Shown in pieces: positions 23,271-32,369 of a stretch of DNA of 64,000 nt. How positions within the stretch are numbered: position 1 is the stretch's first letter; every line of letters starts with the position of its first letter. Below the pieces are notes generated by a model. That model had not been told where the DNA came from and did no database searches. It saw only the letters and a list, made by a program, of their open reading frames with translations. This stretch comes from Providencia alcalifaciens DSM 30120 (GTDB taxonomy: Bacteria > Pseudomonadota > Gammaproteobacteria > Enterobacterales > Enterobacteriaceae), in assembly GCF_000173415.1 (NCBI RefSeq), contig NZ_ABXW01000052.1:62001-126000 (forward strand). The letters run 5' to 3'. The position numbers were made by a program, and so were the translations under genes.

Positions 23271-24659
23271 ATGAACGCAACGGCATCTGAAGAACAAAAT
23301 GTTGAAAAAACAGTACAAAATCAAAGTGAACTGATCTACCGCCTTGAAGATAGACCTCCGCTTCCTCAGGCTCTATTTGCTGCAGGGCAACATCTATTAG
23401 CGATGTTTGTCGCCGTTATCACCCCTGCAATGTTGATTTGCCAAGCACTTGGGCTACCCGCTCACGATACCCAGCGCATTATTAGCATGTCATTGTTTGC
23501 TTCAGGAATTGCTTCATTAATTCAAATCCGTGCTTGGGGTCCTATCGGCTCTGGGTTACTGTCAATTCAAGGCACCAGTTTCAACTTTGTTGCACCATTG
23601 ATTATGGGTGGTGTTGCACTTAAGCAAGGCGGAGCCGATATTCCGTCAATGATGGCAGCATTATTCGGCACTTTAATGGTCGCAGCGCTGACTGAAGTCA
23701 TCTTATCTCGCTTTTTACATTTGGCTCGCCGAGTTATCACGCCGCTGGTTTCCGGTGTTGTCGTGATGATCATTGGTTTATCGTTAATTCAAGTCGGTTT
23801 AACCTCTATCGGTGGTGGTTACAGCGCACTGAGTAATAATACTTTCGGCTCCCCTGATAACCTGATTCTAGCCGGTATTGTTTTAGCCGTGATTATTTTG
23901 CTAACTCGTCAGAAAAATCCGTACCTACGTGTTGCTTCTTTAGTGATTGCGATGGCGGTAGGCTATCTTGCTGCATGGTGGATGGATATGCTGCCAACAG
24001 CACAAGCCAGTGATGCCAAGCAATCCCTGATAACGATTCCTGAACCTTTCTATTATGGTCTCTCTTTTGATTGGAACTTGCTGATCCCATTGATCTTGAT
24101 TTTTATGGTGACTTCTTTAGAAACCATTGGTGATATCACGGCGACCTCTGATGTCTCAGAACAACCAGTGCGTGGTCCGCTGTATATGAAACGCATTAAA
24201 GGTGGAGTTTTGGCAAATGGTCTAAACTCCATGGTTTCTGCGGTGTTCAATACCTTTCCTAACTCCTGCTTTGGGCAAAATAATGGTGTGATCCAATTAA
24301 CTGGGGTGGCTAGCCGTTATGTTGGTTACTTAGTCGCGCTAATGTTAGTGCTGCTGGGTCTATTTCCAGCAGTGGCAGGTTTTGTGCAACAAATTCCTGA
24401 GCCTGTTCTAGGTGGGGCTACAATTGTTATGTTCGGTACCATTGCGGCATCGGGTGTACGCATTGTTTCACGTGAGCCGCTTAATCGTCGCGCCATTATG
24501 ATCATTGCGTTGTCGCTTGCCGTCGGCATGGGTGTTTCCCAGCAACCTTTAATTCTACAATTCGCACCTGATTGGCTGAAAACCCTGTTCTCATCCGGTA
24601 TTGCTGCCGGTGGCTTAACTGCGATTGTACTGAACCTGATTTTCCCTCACGAAAAATAA
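23271..24659 (+). CDS. xanP: Xanthine permease XanP
   Basis: Proton-driven xanthine uptake, NCS2/nucleobase-ascorbate transporter family, inner membrane. 462 aa (E. coli XanP 463). Key family stretches are present: [17 protein letters not shown], the Glu-bearing [19 protein letters not shown], and the signature [22 protein letters not shown]. The ATG at 23271 gives a typical soluble N-terminus before [13 protein letters not shown]. It is transcribed away from gltS behind a PurR-like operator. Confidence 0.96.
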   Translation: MNATASEEQNVEKTVQNQSELIYRLEDRPPLPQALFAAGQHLLAMFVAVITPAMLICQALGLPAHDTQRIISMSLFASGIASLIQIRAWGPIGSGLLSIQGTSFNFVAPLIMGGVALKQGGADIPSMMAALFGTLMVAALTEVILSRFLHLARRVITPLVSGVVVMIIGLSLIQVGLTSIGGGYSALSNNTFGSPDNLILAGIVLAVIILLTRQKNPYLRVASLVIAMAVGYLAAWWMDMLPTAQASDAKQSLITIPEPFYYGLSFDWNLLIPLILIFMVTSLETIGDITATSDVSEQPVRGPLYMKRIKGGVLANGLNSMVSAVFNTFPNSCFGQNNGVIQLTGVASRYVGYLVALMLVLLGLFPAVAGFVQQIPEPVLGGATIVMFGTIAASGVRIVSREPLNRRAIMIIALSLAVGMGVSQQPLILQFAPDWLKTLFSSGIAAGGLTAIVLNLIFPHEK

Positions 24660-24721
24660 TCTCCCATACTGCCGCAAATGTTGAACACGTCGGCGGTTCT
24701 TCTGTATGCTATCCTTCAGTT

Positions 24722-24744
24722 GCCGATATATTAAACATATCGGC
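24722..24744 (+). terminator. Hairpin between xanP and yicH
   Basis: Perfect 8-bp inverted repeat GCCGATAT (24722-24729) / ATATCGGC (24737-24744) with a 7-base loop, followed by a T/C-rich stretch (GATTTCTATTTC). It may terminate or attenuate xanP read-through ahead of yicH. A related CGGCGGTT sequence lies 30 bp upstream. Confidence 0.45.
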
Positions 24745-24784
24745 GATTTCTATTTCTATCTGATTGATAAGGGAGCAGACAAAC

Positions 24785-26560
24785 GTGAAAGGGTTATTGA
24801 AGTTTATCGGTTATATTTTTCTGCTTCTTTTCATTGTGTTGCTCGCTGGCTATATTGCCTTACAAACCCGCTGGGGTGCCAGTTATGCAAGCCAGTTCCT
24901 GAGTAAATTTACACCTTATAATATTAAGGTCGGCATCATGGGGCACCAGTTCTCTGAGCCGGGTAAATTTATTTTCCAAGACATTACCATTGCATCTAAC
25001 AATAAAGACCTTGATCTTGATGCTCGGCAGATTGTTGTAGATATTAATTGGCGTCATCTTTTTAGTGGTGAAGCCATCCAACGTTTAACGATTACTCAAG
25101 GCAACTTATCTGTAAATTTTACCGATAAAACAACGCCACTACCGCTTTCAGCAAAAGTCCTGCAATTTGAAAATAGCCAAATCCAATTAACCCAAGGGAC
25201 CAATACATTACAAGTCGCGGGTTTTACAGGTGGAATCACGCCATGGAAACCAACCGTTAAAAACCCGTTTGGTTACGGTGATTTTCGTTTTACTACCAAC
25301 CAAATGATGGTTAATTCACTCCCCTTTAGAAATGTGGCAATAACTGGGAAATTACAGGAAAAAGTGACAGACTTTAGCCAAGTCAGTGGCTATCTCAATA
25401 ATGGCTCGATAGCGGGCAAAGGCAAATGGTTTTCCGACGGTTCAATCACGATAGATAACCTTTCGATGAATAAAGTTGGCTGGCAAAATGACCTCACATT
25501 TGATGCTTTATTTGATGCCATAAATAGCCATCGAACAGTACAAATTAACCAGCTACAGCTCACCAATGTGGATATTCAGGGACGTGACTGGGCGCTTTCT
25601 GGATTGAGCAGCGAAATTGATCAAATTAGCCTTGTCAGAGGCAGTTGGAGCAGCCCCAAAAGCCATATTAATTTCAATGTCGAGCAATTGGTTATTCAGG
25701 ACCAACAGGTTGATACGCTCATCGGTGAGCTGAGCATTGACGGTGATAACCTCAATATTGATAAGCTCTCAGGCTACTACAATAAAGGCATTTTTAATCT
25801 AAGTGCGATTTGGCAACGTAATGATAAATCACTGACCATCACTGAGGGAACACTCGCTGGGGTTCTGTATACTTTGCCAGATAATTGGCTCTCGTTCTTT
25901 GCTCAACCCGCGCCAGCGTGGTTATCCACATTCGCCATTGATAACTTCACCATCACGCAATCTTTGCTAATGAATATTCAACCCGAGTTTCCTTTTGAGT
26001 TTACGGCGCTCAGTGGCAATATTCGTTATGTTGACCTCATCAAGCAAAAACAGTGGGGAATTTGGCGGGGGCAAGCGACATTCAATGCTGATGCAGGTAC
26101 CATCAATCAAGTGATGATCCGCCGTCCACTACTCGAAATTGCGAGCAGCAAGAACAGCGCAGCTGCCAGCCTCAGTGGAAGCATTGACCGTGGTATCGCA
26201 AAAATCGGTTTACTGGCACAGCAAGAGCCGAATAAAGTACCTTTTGAATTACGTGCATCAGGCACCAACATTGATTTAGGTAATTTGAATCAATGGGGCT
26301 GGTCAGGCTTTTCACCGCAGATGTGGGGGGATTTTGAGGCCTCATTACAAGGGGATTTACTCGCATCGCCCCTTGCATCGAGCTTAAATGGAAAATTAAC
26401 CGCGGTCCCCCTTCAGGGAAGCCGTATTGTCCGTACTGTCGTTGATGGGTATGTCACCTCTAGCATGGCTTCCCAAGAGCCATCCACAGAGTCTCAAGCT
26501 ACCCCAGCGGCTAACACCTATCCTGTTGATGGACACGTGCCGACTATTGTGACTCAGTAA
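24785..26560 (+). CDS. yicH: YicH, AsmA-family envelope protein
   Basis: 591-aa AsmA-like protein, recognised from the E. coli gltS-xanP-yicH order, the N-terminal membrane anchor (GLLKFIGYIFLLLFIVLLAGYIALQTRWGA-type, residues about 3-26) and the C-terminal QQWGW-like NQWGWSGFSPQMWG. AsmA relatives such as TamB and YhdP bridge the inner and outer membranes and handle phospholipid, so an envelope role is likely but unproven for YicH. I chose GTG at 24785, which has GGGAG eight to nine bases upstream, over the TTG at 24764. Confidence 0.9.
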   Translation: MKGLLKFIGYIFLLLFIVLLAGYIALQTRWGASYASQFLSKFTPYNIKVGIMGHQFSEPGKFIFQDITIASNNKDLDLDARQIVVDINWRHLFSGEAIQRLTITQGNLSVNFTDKTTPLPLSAKVLQFENSQIQLTQGTNTLQVAGFTGGITPWKPTVKNPFGYGDFRFTTNQMMVNSLPFRNVAITGKLQEKVTDFSQVSGYLNNGSIAGKGKWFSDGSITIDNLSMNKVGWQNDLTFDALFDAINSHRTVQINQLQLTNVDIQGRDWALSGLSSEIDQISLVRGSWSSPKSHINFNVEQLVIQDQQVDTLIGELSIDGDNLNIDKLSGYYNKGIFNLSAIWQRNDKSLTITEGTLAGVLYTLPDNWLSFFAQPAPAWLSTFAIDNFTITQSLLMNIQPEFPFEFTALSGNIRYVDLIKQKQWGIWRGQATFNADAGTINQVMIRRPLLEIASSKNSAAASLSGSIDRGIAKIGLLAQQEPNKVPFELRASGTNIDLGNLNQWGWSGFSPQMWGDFEASLQGDLLASPLASSLNGKLTAVPLQGSRIVRTVVDGYVTSSMASQEPSTESQATPAANTYPVDGHVPTIVTQ

Positions 26561-26578
26561 TCTCAATGAATAGATAAT

Positions 26579-26616
26579 AAAAAAGCAGGTATATCCTATC
26601 AGATATCCTGCTTTTT
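26579..26616. terminator. Bidirectional terminator between yicH and fabY
   Basis: AAAAGCAGGTATATC (26581-26595) pairs with GATATCCTGCTTTT (ending 26615) with a one-base bulge. It has a T-run on the plus strand (CTTTTTATTTTT) and an A-run on the left that becomes a T-run on the minus strand. It lies between the stops at 26560 and 26634. Confidence 0.85.
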
Positions 26617-26633
26617 ATTTTTACATGGTTAAG

Positions 26634-27557
26634 TTAGGCGTTTTTATCTGTCTTCGATTCAGGTAATACCATGTATACACCACTAAACACTGCACCCACT
26701 TGGTTTTCTGCATTAGTAACATGCACTTCCAATTTGACTCGAGCTTTGCTACCTCGAGCTAAACGGTCAAGGTCGCCACTGAGATGAGAAAGATCCGCGA
26801 CTGCCGTTGGGCGTCCGCTAACCGGTTTTGCATAGCGAATATTGGCATCCACCAGCACGATTTCTCCGCCTAGCTTATTTTCTTGTAATAATAACCAAAT
26901 CATTCCCCAACCAGTTAATGTGGCAAGAGAAAACTGGCTACCTGCAAAAATGGTGTTATGAGGGTTTTGATTTCCGGCTTCCGGCATGGTCGTTACAAAT
27001 CGCTTACCTGTATATTGCTCAATGCGCACGCCCATCTTTTCACTCAAGGGAATGTATTTGTGCCAAGCTTGCTGAAGTTCACCGCACCAATCAGGGCGAT
27101 GAAGAATTTGATCTAAGGTCTCAATTGGCTTAATCATTAAATAATGGCGAACTGGCGTTTTGAGCTCACCTATCGCTTCTCCGCGACTTTCAAAACCCAT
27201 TTTTGCAAAGAACGGTACCGCCTCTTCTCGCACACTGGAAACAATGCGTTTGACGCCTTCACGCCTTGCAATGGTTTCAAGTGCCATGATAATGAGCTTG
27301 CCAAGACCTTTACCTTGCATAACGGGATTCACAGCAAGAAATCGGATAGCACCTTCGTTATCTGCATTAATATACAAGCGACCAATCGCTAAGATACGAT
27401 TCTTTTCATCGACCACCATTTGGTGGTGAGCGGTTAGGTCATAACCGTCTTTTTCCGAGCCAAGGGGTTGTTTGAACGGCTCTCGCAGCATTGACCAACG
27501 AAATTGATAATATGCAGCGAATTCAAGTTCATCTTTCGGTGTCCGTAAATGGTACAT
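26634..27557 (-). CDS. fabY: GNAT acetyltransferase-thioesterase fusion FabY (YiiD)
   Basis: 307 aa, matching E. coli YiiD/FabY from its internal Met (MYHLR) onward. The N-terminal half (about 1-150) is a GNAT domain with acetyl-CoA loop [16 protein letters not shown]; the C-terminal half (about 155-300) is a hot-dog thioesterase-like domain ([22 protein letters not shown]). In E. coli and relatives FabY supports initiation of fatty-acid synthesis in the absence of FabH. Its start lies 26 bp from the dtd stop, so the two are probably co-transcribed. Confidence 0.92.
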   Translation of the reverse strand: MYHLRTPKDELEFAAYYQFRWSMLREPFKQPLGSEKDGYDLTAHHQMVVDEKNRILAIGRLYINADNEGAIRFLAVNPVMQGKGLGKLIIMALETIARREGVKRIVSSVREEAVPFFAKMGFESRGEAIGELKTPVRHYLMIKPIETLDQILHRPDWCGELQQAWHKYIPLSEKMGVRIEQYTGKRFVTTMPEAGNQNPHNTIFAGSQFSLATLTGWGMIWLLLQENKLGGEIVLVDANIRYAKPVSGRPTAVADLSHLSGDLDRLARGSKARVKLEVHVTNAENQVGAVFSGVYMVLPESKTDKNA

Positions 27558-27583
27558 CTCTCCCCCTCCCTTAAACGATTTTT

Positions 27584-28021
27584 CTACACTTGTAACCAGA
27601 AGGTGACTGGACCATCATTGGTCAAGTTCACTTGCATATCCGCAGCAAATTCACCGGTTTCAGTCGTGATACCTTGCGTACGACTTTGCTCAACAAAGTA
27701 TTGATATAATTGGTCAGCTTTTGTGGGTTCCGCTCCACCAGAGAAACTCGGGCGCATTCCTTTCTTCGTATCTGCTGCTAATGTAAATTGTGAAACTACG
27801 AGTAGACTTCCACCAGCTTGCTGAACATTGAGATTCATTTTGCCTTGTTCGTCGCTAAAAATACGATATCCAAGAACTTTCTCGCAAAGGCGTTTTGCTT
27901 TCTGCTCGTCATCGTCTTTTTCAACACCCAGCAGAACTAAAAGACCGGGGCCAATTTGTCCCACTGTTTTTTCATCAACAACCACACTCGCGTGAGTGAC
28001 TCTTTGAATTAATGCAATCAT
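27584..28021 (-). CDS. dtd: D-aminoacyl-tRNA deacylase
   Basis: Proofreading enzyme that removes D-amino acids (and mischarged glycine) from tRNAs. 145 aa, E. coli length. The active-site motifs are intact: SQFTLAAD and the C-terminal [10 protein letters not shown] with the cross-subunit Gly-Pro, plus [14 protein letters not shown]. First of a likely dtd-fabY pair on the minus strand. A terminator hairpin separates it from yihX upstream. Confidence 0.97.
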   Translation of the reverse strand: MIALIQRVTHASVVVDEKTVGQIGPGLLVLLGVEKDDDEQKAKRLCEKVLGYRIFSDEQGKMNLNVQQAGGSLLVVSQFTLAADTKKGMRPSFSGGAEPTKADQLYQYFVEQSRTQGITTETGEFAADMQVNLTNDGPVTFWLQV

Positions 28022-28039
28022 GGGTACTCGATAAAAAAG

Positions 28040-28065
28040 AAGGAGTAACGTTATCGCTACTCCTT
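28040..28065 (-). terminator. Rho-independent terminator of yihX
   Basis: Stem arms 28040-28050 and 28055-28065 (outer part AAGGAGTA/TACTCCTT perfect) with a 4-base TTAT loop, followed on the minus strand by CTTTTTTAT. It fills most of the 57-bp gap between the yihX stop and the dtd start, so yihX should end here and dtd should have its own promoter, unless read-through is substantial. Confidence 0.75.
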
Positions 28066-28078
28066 ATTAAGAACGGGA

Positions 28079-28693
28079 TTATTCGACTTCTGCACTAAAA
28101 TCGTAAGTACGGAAATATTCAGGCACCGTATCTTTATTCAGAACATGGACACCTTTGATACCAAGCGCTTCTGCGGCTTTGACGTTTTCTTCAACATCAT
28201 CAAAGAAAACGGCATCGGCGGCGTCAAATTCCTCAGATTCCAGAACATATTTGAAAATTTCTGGGTCTGGTTTACGCATCCCTAAATCTTGGGATAAATA
28301 CAGAAAGTCAGAGGAAGCTGCAATTTCTGGGTAGTGTTCTGGCCAATAATCCAAGTGTAGGCGGTTGGTGTTAGATAACACAACAACACGGTGACCTTGC
28401 TCACGCAGACGTTCCATAATATCAATGACTTCTGGTCTTAGTGAGATGAAAATTGAGTGCCAGCCTTCTGCAAAATCTTCAAAGCTTAGAGTGATACCCA
28501 TCTCTTCACAAAGCAGTTCAGCAAATTCGATATCTGAAATTTTGCCACACTCATGGAGCTGGAAGATATTGCCAAAAGTGAATCGCTTTTTGATTTCTGA
28601 ACTTGGGGTTCCGCTCAGTTCAGACCATTTATCAAATACACGATTGAAGTCGATATCAATAATCACATTACCCATATCGAAGATATACAGCAT
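28079..28693 (-). CDS. yihX: HAD-family alpha-D-glucose-1-phosphate phosphatase YihX
   Basis: Soluble HAD-superfamily phosphatase, 204 aa; the E. coli enzyme hydrolyses alpha-D-glucose-1-phosphate. HAD motifs are complete: FDMGNV with nucleophile Asp6 (one Asp of the usual DxD is replaced by Gly, as in E. coli), LSNTNR (motif II), the motif III Lys in GMRKPDPE, and FFDDVEEN (motif IV). Neighbours dtd and fabY are as in E. coli, but rbn, which E. coli carries between yihX and dtd, is absent here. Confidence 0.93.
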   Translation of the reverse strand: MLYIFDMGNVIIDIDFNRVFDKWSELSGTPSSEIKKRFTFGNIFQLHECGKISDIEFAELLCEEMGITLSFEDFAEGWHSIFISLRPEVIDIMERLREQGHRVVVLSNTNRLHLDYWPEHYPEIAASSDFLYLSQDLGMRKPDPEIFKYVLESEEFDAADAVFFDDVEENVKAAEALGIKGVHVLNKDTVPEYFRTYDFSAEVE

Positions 28694-28888
28694 ACATTGC
28701 CCTCTTAGTTATTCATTAAATTTACTTTAATCATTATTGGGGCAACTGAACAGCCCTAAATGGTGATTATTAGGGTTATTTTTCAATTTATCGATTAAGC
28801 AAATTGGATTACGTTGCTGCTTATCAACGAATTTTATTCCGCAATATTACTGAGGCGCTCTTCTGCACGATTTTTATGCATAAAAAAA

Positions 28889-28908
28889 GCGCTGTATTTC
28901 TACAGCGC
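28889..28908 (-). terminator. Rho-independent terminator of typA
   Basis: Perfect stem GCGCTGTA (28889-28896) / TACAGCGC (28901-28908) with a TTTC loop and a run of seven T on the minus strand. It lies 28 bp after the typA stop. Confidence 0.9.
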
Positions 28909-28935
28909 CTTTCTATTTAACTCAAAGACTAATGA

Positions 28936-30759
28936 TTAGTCATCTTTAGAACGGCTTGCACGACGGCGATCGTTCTCAGTCAAGTGACGCTTACGCAGAC
29001 GAATTGACAGTGGAGTTACTTCAACTAATTCATCATCATCGATAAACTCAAGAGCTTGTTCCAGAGTCATTTTGATCGGTGGTGACAGTGTTGTTGCTTC
29101 ATCAGTACCTGACGCACGCATGTTAGTCAGTTTTTTACCGGTTAAGCAGTTAACAGTCAGGTCGTTAGAACGTGAGTGAATACCAATGATTTGGCCTTCA
29201 TACACTTCAGCACCGTGACCTAAGAATAACTTACCACGATCTTGCAAGCTGTACAGTGCGTACGCAACTGCTTTACCTTGACCGTTAGAGATCAGAACAC
29301 CGTTTTGACGACCACCGATTTCGCCTGGGCGAACATCGTCATAATGGCTGAATGTAGAGTACAGTAAGCCAGTACCTGAAGTCATTGTCATAAATTCAGT
29401 ACGGAAGCCAATCAGACCACGGCTAGGAATGATGTAGTCTAAACGTACACGACCTTTACCGTCTGGCATCATGTCACGCAGGTCACCTTTACGCTCACCT
29501 AACGCTTTCATCACGTCGCCTTGGTTTTGTTCTTCAACATCCAAAGTCACTTGTTCGAATGGCTCTTGTTTACGACCATCAATTTCACGAATGATAACTT
29601 TTGGACGAGAAACGGCTAATTCGAAGCCTTCACGACGCATGTTTTCAATCAGAACAGATAAGTGCAGCTCACCACGACCAGAAACGCGGAATGCGTCTGG
29701 ATCTTGAGTTTCTTCAACACGCAGAGCAACGTTATGAACCAGTTCTTTATTCAGACGGTCAAGAATTTGTCGTGAAGTCACGAACTTACCTTCTTTACCA
29801 CAGAATGGAGAGGTGTTAACACAATAGAACATGCTAACAGTCGGCTCATCAACCGCCAGCGCAGGCAGTGCTTCAACGTTGCCCACTTGGCAGATAGTGT
29901 CAGAGATGTTCAGTTCACCTAAACCAGTCAGAGCAACAATGTCACCCGCTTCTGCTTGTTGTGAATCAATACGCTCTAAACCTAAGTGAGTCAGAACTTT
30001 ACCGATTTTACCGTTGCGAGTTTTACCTTCGCTATCGATAACAGTCACTTGTTGGTTAGGTTTAACAGTACCACGCTTGATGCGACCGATACCGATAACA
30101 CCTAAGTAGCTGTTGTAATCTAACTGAGAAACTTGCATCTGGAATGGACCTTCCAGATCAACTTTTGGTGGCTCAACGTGTTCCACGATAGCTTCGTACA
30201 GTGGAGTCATGTCTTCAGCCATATCAGTATGGTCAAGACCTGCGATACCGTTTAATGCAGATGCATAAACGATAGGGAAATCTAATTGCTCATCCGTAGC
30301 ACCTAAGTTCACGAATAAGTCGAATACTTGGTCAACAACCCAATCAGGACGCGCGCCTGGGCGGTCAACTTTGTTGATAACAACAATTGGACGTAAACCG
30401 TGGTCGAACGCTTTTTGCGTTACGAAGCGAGTTTGCGGCATCGGACCGTCCATCGCATCAACAACCAGCAGAACGCAGTCAACCATGGACATAACACGTT
30501 CAACTTCACCACCGAAGTCGGCGTGACCCGGGGTGTCTACGATATTGATGTGATAACCATTCCATTGGATAGCGGTGTTTTTAGCAAGGATTGTAATACC
30601 ACGCTCTTTCTCCAAGTCATTGGAGTCCATAACACGCTCATCAACAGTTTCACGTTCACCGAAAGTGCCGGACTGTTGCAGTAATTTACCAACCAGTGTT
30701 GTCTTGCCATGGTCAACGTGAGCGATGATGGCGATGTTTCTTAAGTTTTGAATTGACAA
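28936..30759 (-). CDS. typA: Ribosome-associated translational GTPase TypA/BipA
   Basis: 607-aa member of the EF-G-like translational GTPases; needed for growth in the cold and for late 50S assembly. The G motifs are all visible: G1 [11 protein letters not shown]3 DTPGHADF, G4 NKVD, G5 YASAL. Domains II, III and V ([21 protein letters not shown]) and the TypA-specific C-terminal domain ([19 protein letters not shown]) follow. It is divergent from the YqjI-like gene; E. coli has typA next to glnA. Confidence 0.97.
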   Translation of the reverse strand: MSIQNLRNIAIIAHVDHGKTTLVGKLLQQSGTFGERETVDERVMDSNDLEKERGITILAKNTAIQWNGYHINIVDTPGHADFGGEVERVMSMVDCVLLVVDAMDGPMPQTRFVTQKAFDHGLRPIVVINKVDRPGARPDWVVDQVFDLFVNLGATDEQLDFPIVYASALNGIAGLDHTDMAEDMTPLYEAIVEHVEPPKVDLEGPFQMQVSQLDYNSYLGVIGIGRIKRGTVKPNQQVTVIDSEGKTRNGKIGKVLTHLGLERIDSQQAEAGDIVALTGLGELNISDTICQVGNVEALPALAVDEPTVSMFYCVNTSPFCGKEGKFVTSRQILDRLNKELVHNVALRVEETQDPDAFRVSGRGELHLSVLIENMRREGFELAVSRPKVIIREIDGRKQEPFEQVTLDVEEQNQGDVMKALGERKGDLRDMMPDGKGRVRLDYIIPSRGLIGFRTEFMTMTSGTGLLYSTFSHYDDVRPGEIGGRQNGVLISNGQGKAVAYALYSLQDRGKLFLGHGAEVYEGQIIGIHSRSNDLTVNCLTGKKLTNMRASGTDEATTLSPPIKMTLEQALEFIDDDELVEVTPLSIRLRKRHLTENDRRRASRSKDD

Positions 30760-31091
30760 GGATTTTTACCGTTTCATTGACAGGAAAGGAATATGCTTAT
30801 TGAGTCGTTATATAGCTCAAAGCATACTTTCTACTTTAATTTGCTGTTATTTTACACGTTTTTCCACACAAGTGGAATAAATGTGAAAGCCATCACTATT
30901 AAAAAAGTTTTTAGCTAAAAAACATTCAGTTGCGTCGTCGTGCAAAAATGCTTAAAAAAATAGCAATTATCAGCACTAGGAAATCACAAAGTGGCAGGAT
31001 AATACGCTAAAAAGGAAATATTAGCAGCCGAAAAAAAGAATAAAAAATAAACTTTCTTCGCCTATCACTATTTTAAATGCATTTTTTATTA
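30760..31091. other. typA upstream region
   Basis: 332 bp, AT-rich, without a gene. It holds the typA leader, which contains an imperfect inverted repeat (ATGCTTATTGAG near 30793 and CTCAAAGCAT near 30817) close to the typA start. No motif was recognised for typA regulation. The 3' end joins the PadR operator region. Confidence 0.4.
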
Positions 31092-31163
31092 TTTAGATAT
31101 ATCTAATTTGACAGTTTAGATATATCGGAATAAAGTGAACCTATCAAATAATTTAGATATATC
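31092..31163 (+). promoter_or_regulatory. Promoter with three TTTAGATATATC operator copies, likely autoregulation site
   Basis: TTTAGATATATC occurs at 31092-31103, 31115-31126 and 31152-31163. The first extends to the perfect 14-bp palindrome TTAGATATATCTAA (31093-31106). A consensus -35 TTGACA (31108-31113) and a -10-like TAAAGT (31131-31136, 17-bp spacing) lie among them: copy 1 abuts the -35, copy 2 fills the spacer, and copy 3 sits downstream before the AGAGG ribosome site (31175-31179). PadR proteins bind such short AT-rich inverted repeats and commonly repress themselves. The binder is inferred to be the gene at 31185. Confidence 0.75.
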
Positions 31164-31184
31164 GAAATAATAACAGAGGTTCCT

Positions 31185-32015
31185 ATGAGAATACATCAAT
31201 GCCGTCATGTTTATTCCTCACATCATGATGAACATCAACGAGGACACGGTGGCTGCTGCCACAATGAAGAGCGTCAAGAACATCATCATGGTCATGACCA
31301 TAGTGAATGTTGCCATGGTGAAGGTCGTCGCGGTCATGAACGCGGTGAAGGCTGCCATGGTGAAGGTCGTCATGGTCGTGGACGCGGTGAAGGCTGCCAC
31401 GGCGAAGGTCGTCACAGTCATGGACGCGGTGAAGGCTGTCATGGTGAAGGTCGTCACAGTCATGGACGCGGTGAAGGCTGCCACGGCGAAGGTCGTCACG
31501 GTCGTGGACGCGGTAAAGGCTTACGTCGCCTGTTTGACCACGGGGATCTGCATATTATGGTGCTCTCTTTAGTGGCAAAAAAACCTAGCTATGGCTATGA
31601 AATCATTAAAGACATCCAAGAAGCATCCAATGGCTTATATGTACCAAGCCCGGGCGTCATTTATCCAACATTAACGCTATTAGAAGAACAAGGCTTTTTG
31701 GAATCACAGATTGTGGAACGTAATCGCAAAAGTTTCTCTATTACACCTGAAGGGGCTGAACATCTCGCTCAGAATAAGGAAACTGAAACGGTTATCGCCC
31801 GTAAATTAGCCAAAGCACGTGAACTACAGCAAGGCAGTAATTTATCGGAAGATATCGAAATGGCAGTTAGCCGCTTTAAAGCCCTATTGCGCCACAAAAT
31901 GGTACTCAAGCAACTAAATGAAGAACAAACTCACCAAATTGCCACTATCATTAATGATGCCGTCAAACAGATTGAAGAAGTTAATGCGATCTTAACTGAC
32001 AGTCATGACGAGTAG
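31185..32015 (+). CDS. yqjI: PadR-family metal-responsive regulator, YqjI-like, with His/Gly/Cys-rich repeat N-terminus
   Basis: 276-aa transcription factor. Residues about 1-110 are a low-complexity His/Gly/Cys/Arg/Glu region with HHDEH, HHHGHDH and repeated GEGCHGEGRH units, a probable metal sponge. Residues about 118-190 form the PadR winged helix (MVLSLVAKKPSYGYEIIKD, SPGVIYPTLTLLEEQGFL), followed by a helical dimerisation tail. E. coli YqjI has the same layout; it is nickel-responsive and represses yqjH (ferric reductase) and itself. No yqjH lies beside this gene. The N-terminus is longer than in E. coli because of a 42-bp tandem repeat. The metal and targets here are inferred. Confidence 0.8.
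   Translation: MRIHQCRHVYSSHHDEHQRGHGGCCHNEERQEHHHGHDHSECCHGEGRRGHERGEGCHGEGRHGRGRGEGCHGEGRHSHGRGEGCHGEGRHSHGRGEGCHGEGRHGRGRGKGLRRLFDHGDLHIMVLSLVAKKPSYGYEIIKDIQEASNGLYVPSPGVIYPTLTLLEEQGFLESQIVERNRKSFSITPEGAEHLAQNKETETVIARKLAKARELQQGSNLSEDIEMAVSRFKALLRHKMVLKQLNEEQTHQIATIINDAVKQIEEVNAILTDSHDE
31344..31511 (+). repeat. 42-bp coding tandem repeat, four in-frame copies
   Basis: Units start at 31344, 31386, 31428 and 31470 with the GGTGAAGGCTG register, each encoding 14 residues GEGCHGEGRH followed by G/S-R/H-GR. A degenerate copy precedes them (about 31318-31343) and a partial copy follows (31512 on). Copies differ by a few bases, mostly at third positions and the two variable codons. Because the unit is a multiple of three, copy-number change would alter the number of Cys/His ligands without breaking the frame. 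Confidence 0.9.
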
Positions 32016-32103
32016 CTCTGAACTTTATATTGTTACCACAATCCGCCGCGTTGTGCCTATTAATGGCGCTGCGCGGTGCGTGTTTTAACACCCACTGCCA
32101 AAA

Positions 32104-32120
32104 TGCACCTCATTGGTGCA
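32104..32120. promoter_or_regulatory. NtrC binding site 1 upstream of glnA
   Basis: TGCACCTCATTGGTGCA is a perfect TGCACC-N5-GGTGCA palindrome, the enterobacterial NtrC enhancer consensus. It lies about 104 bp upstream of the sigma-54 promoter, an enhancer-type distance. Confidence 0.88.
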
Positions 32121-32134
32121 AAAAATCTTTTACT

Positions 32135-32151
32135 TGCACCAATACAGCGCA
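32135..32151. promoter_or_regulatory. NtrC binding site 2 upstream of glnA
   Basis: TGCACCAATACAGCGCA has a perfect left half-site and a right half AGCGCA with two mismatches to GGTGCA. Its centre is 31 bp (three helical turns) from that of site 1, the arrangement that lets NtrC dimers co-operate at E. coli glnA. Confidence 0.7.
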
Positions 32152-32223
32152 ATGATAGACTATTTTTTAGCCTCAACGTTGCCATCCTTTCGTCATAATC
32201 CACTTTTACTATGATTTCAAAAG

Positions 32224-32240
32224 TTGGCACGCTTTTCGCT
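32224..32240 (+). promoter_or_regulatory. Sigma-54 promoter of glnA (glnAp2-like)
   Basis: TTGGCACGCTTTTCGCT has the invariant GG and GC spaced by exactly 10 bases (-24/-12 elements, TGGCAC...GC). It lies 130 bp before the glnA ATG, downstream of the NtrC sites, as in E. coli. NtrC phosphate under nitrogen limitation would activate it. Confidence 0.87.
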
Positions 32241-32369
32241 TATACCATCCATAGAGAGCTTGCGATGTTGTTAATGAAATAATCATTCATCTTGCGAAGC
32301 CAGATAAACCAACCCATGTACATCTTAAACGCTGCGTGGGTTGATTAGACCCGACCAGGAGAGCCGAGA

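Noticed and set aside
31218-31499. Long reverse-strand open frame (Thr/Met/Ala-rich) opposite the PadR repeats
   Set aside because: It exists only because the repeat lacks stops in several frames; low-complexity translation, no start signals.
31344-31511. Regular 42-bp repeats that might suggest a CRISPR array
   Set aside because: The repeats are contiguous with no spacers, lie in frame inside the PadR gene and have no cas genes nearby; they are a coding tandem repeat.
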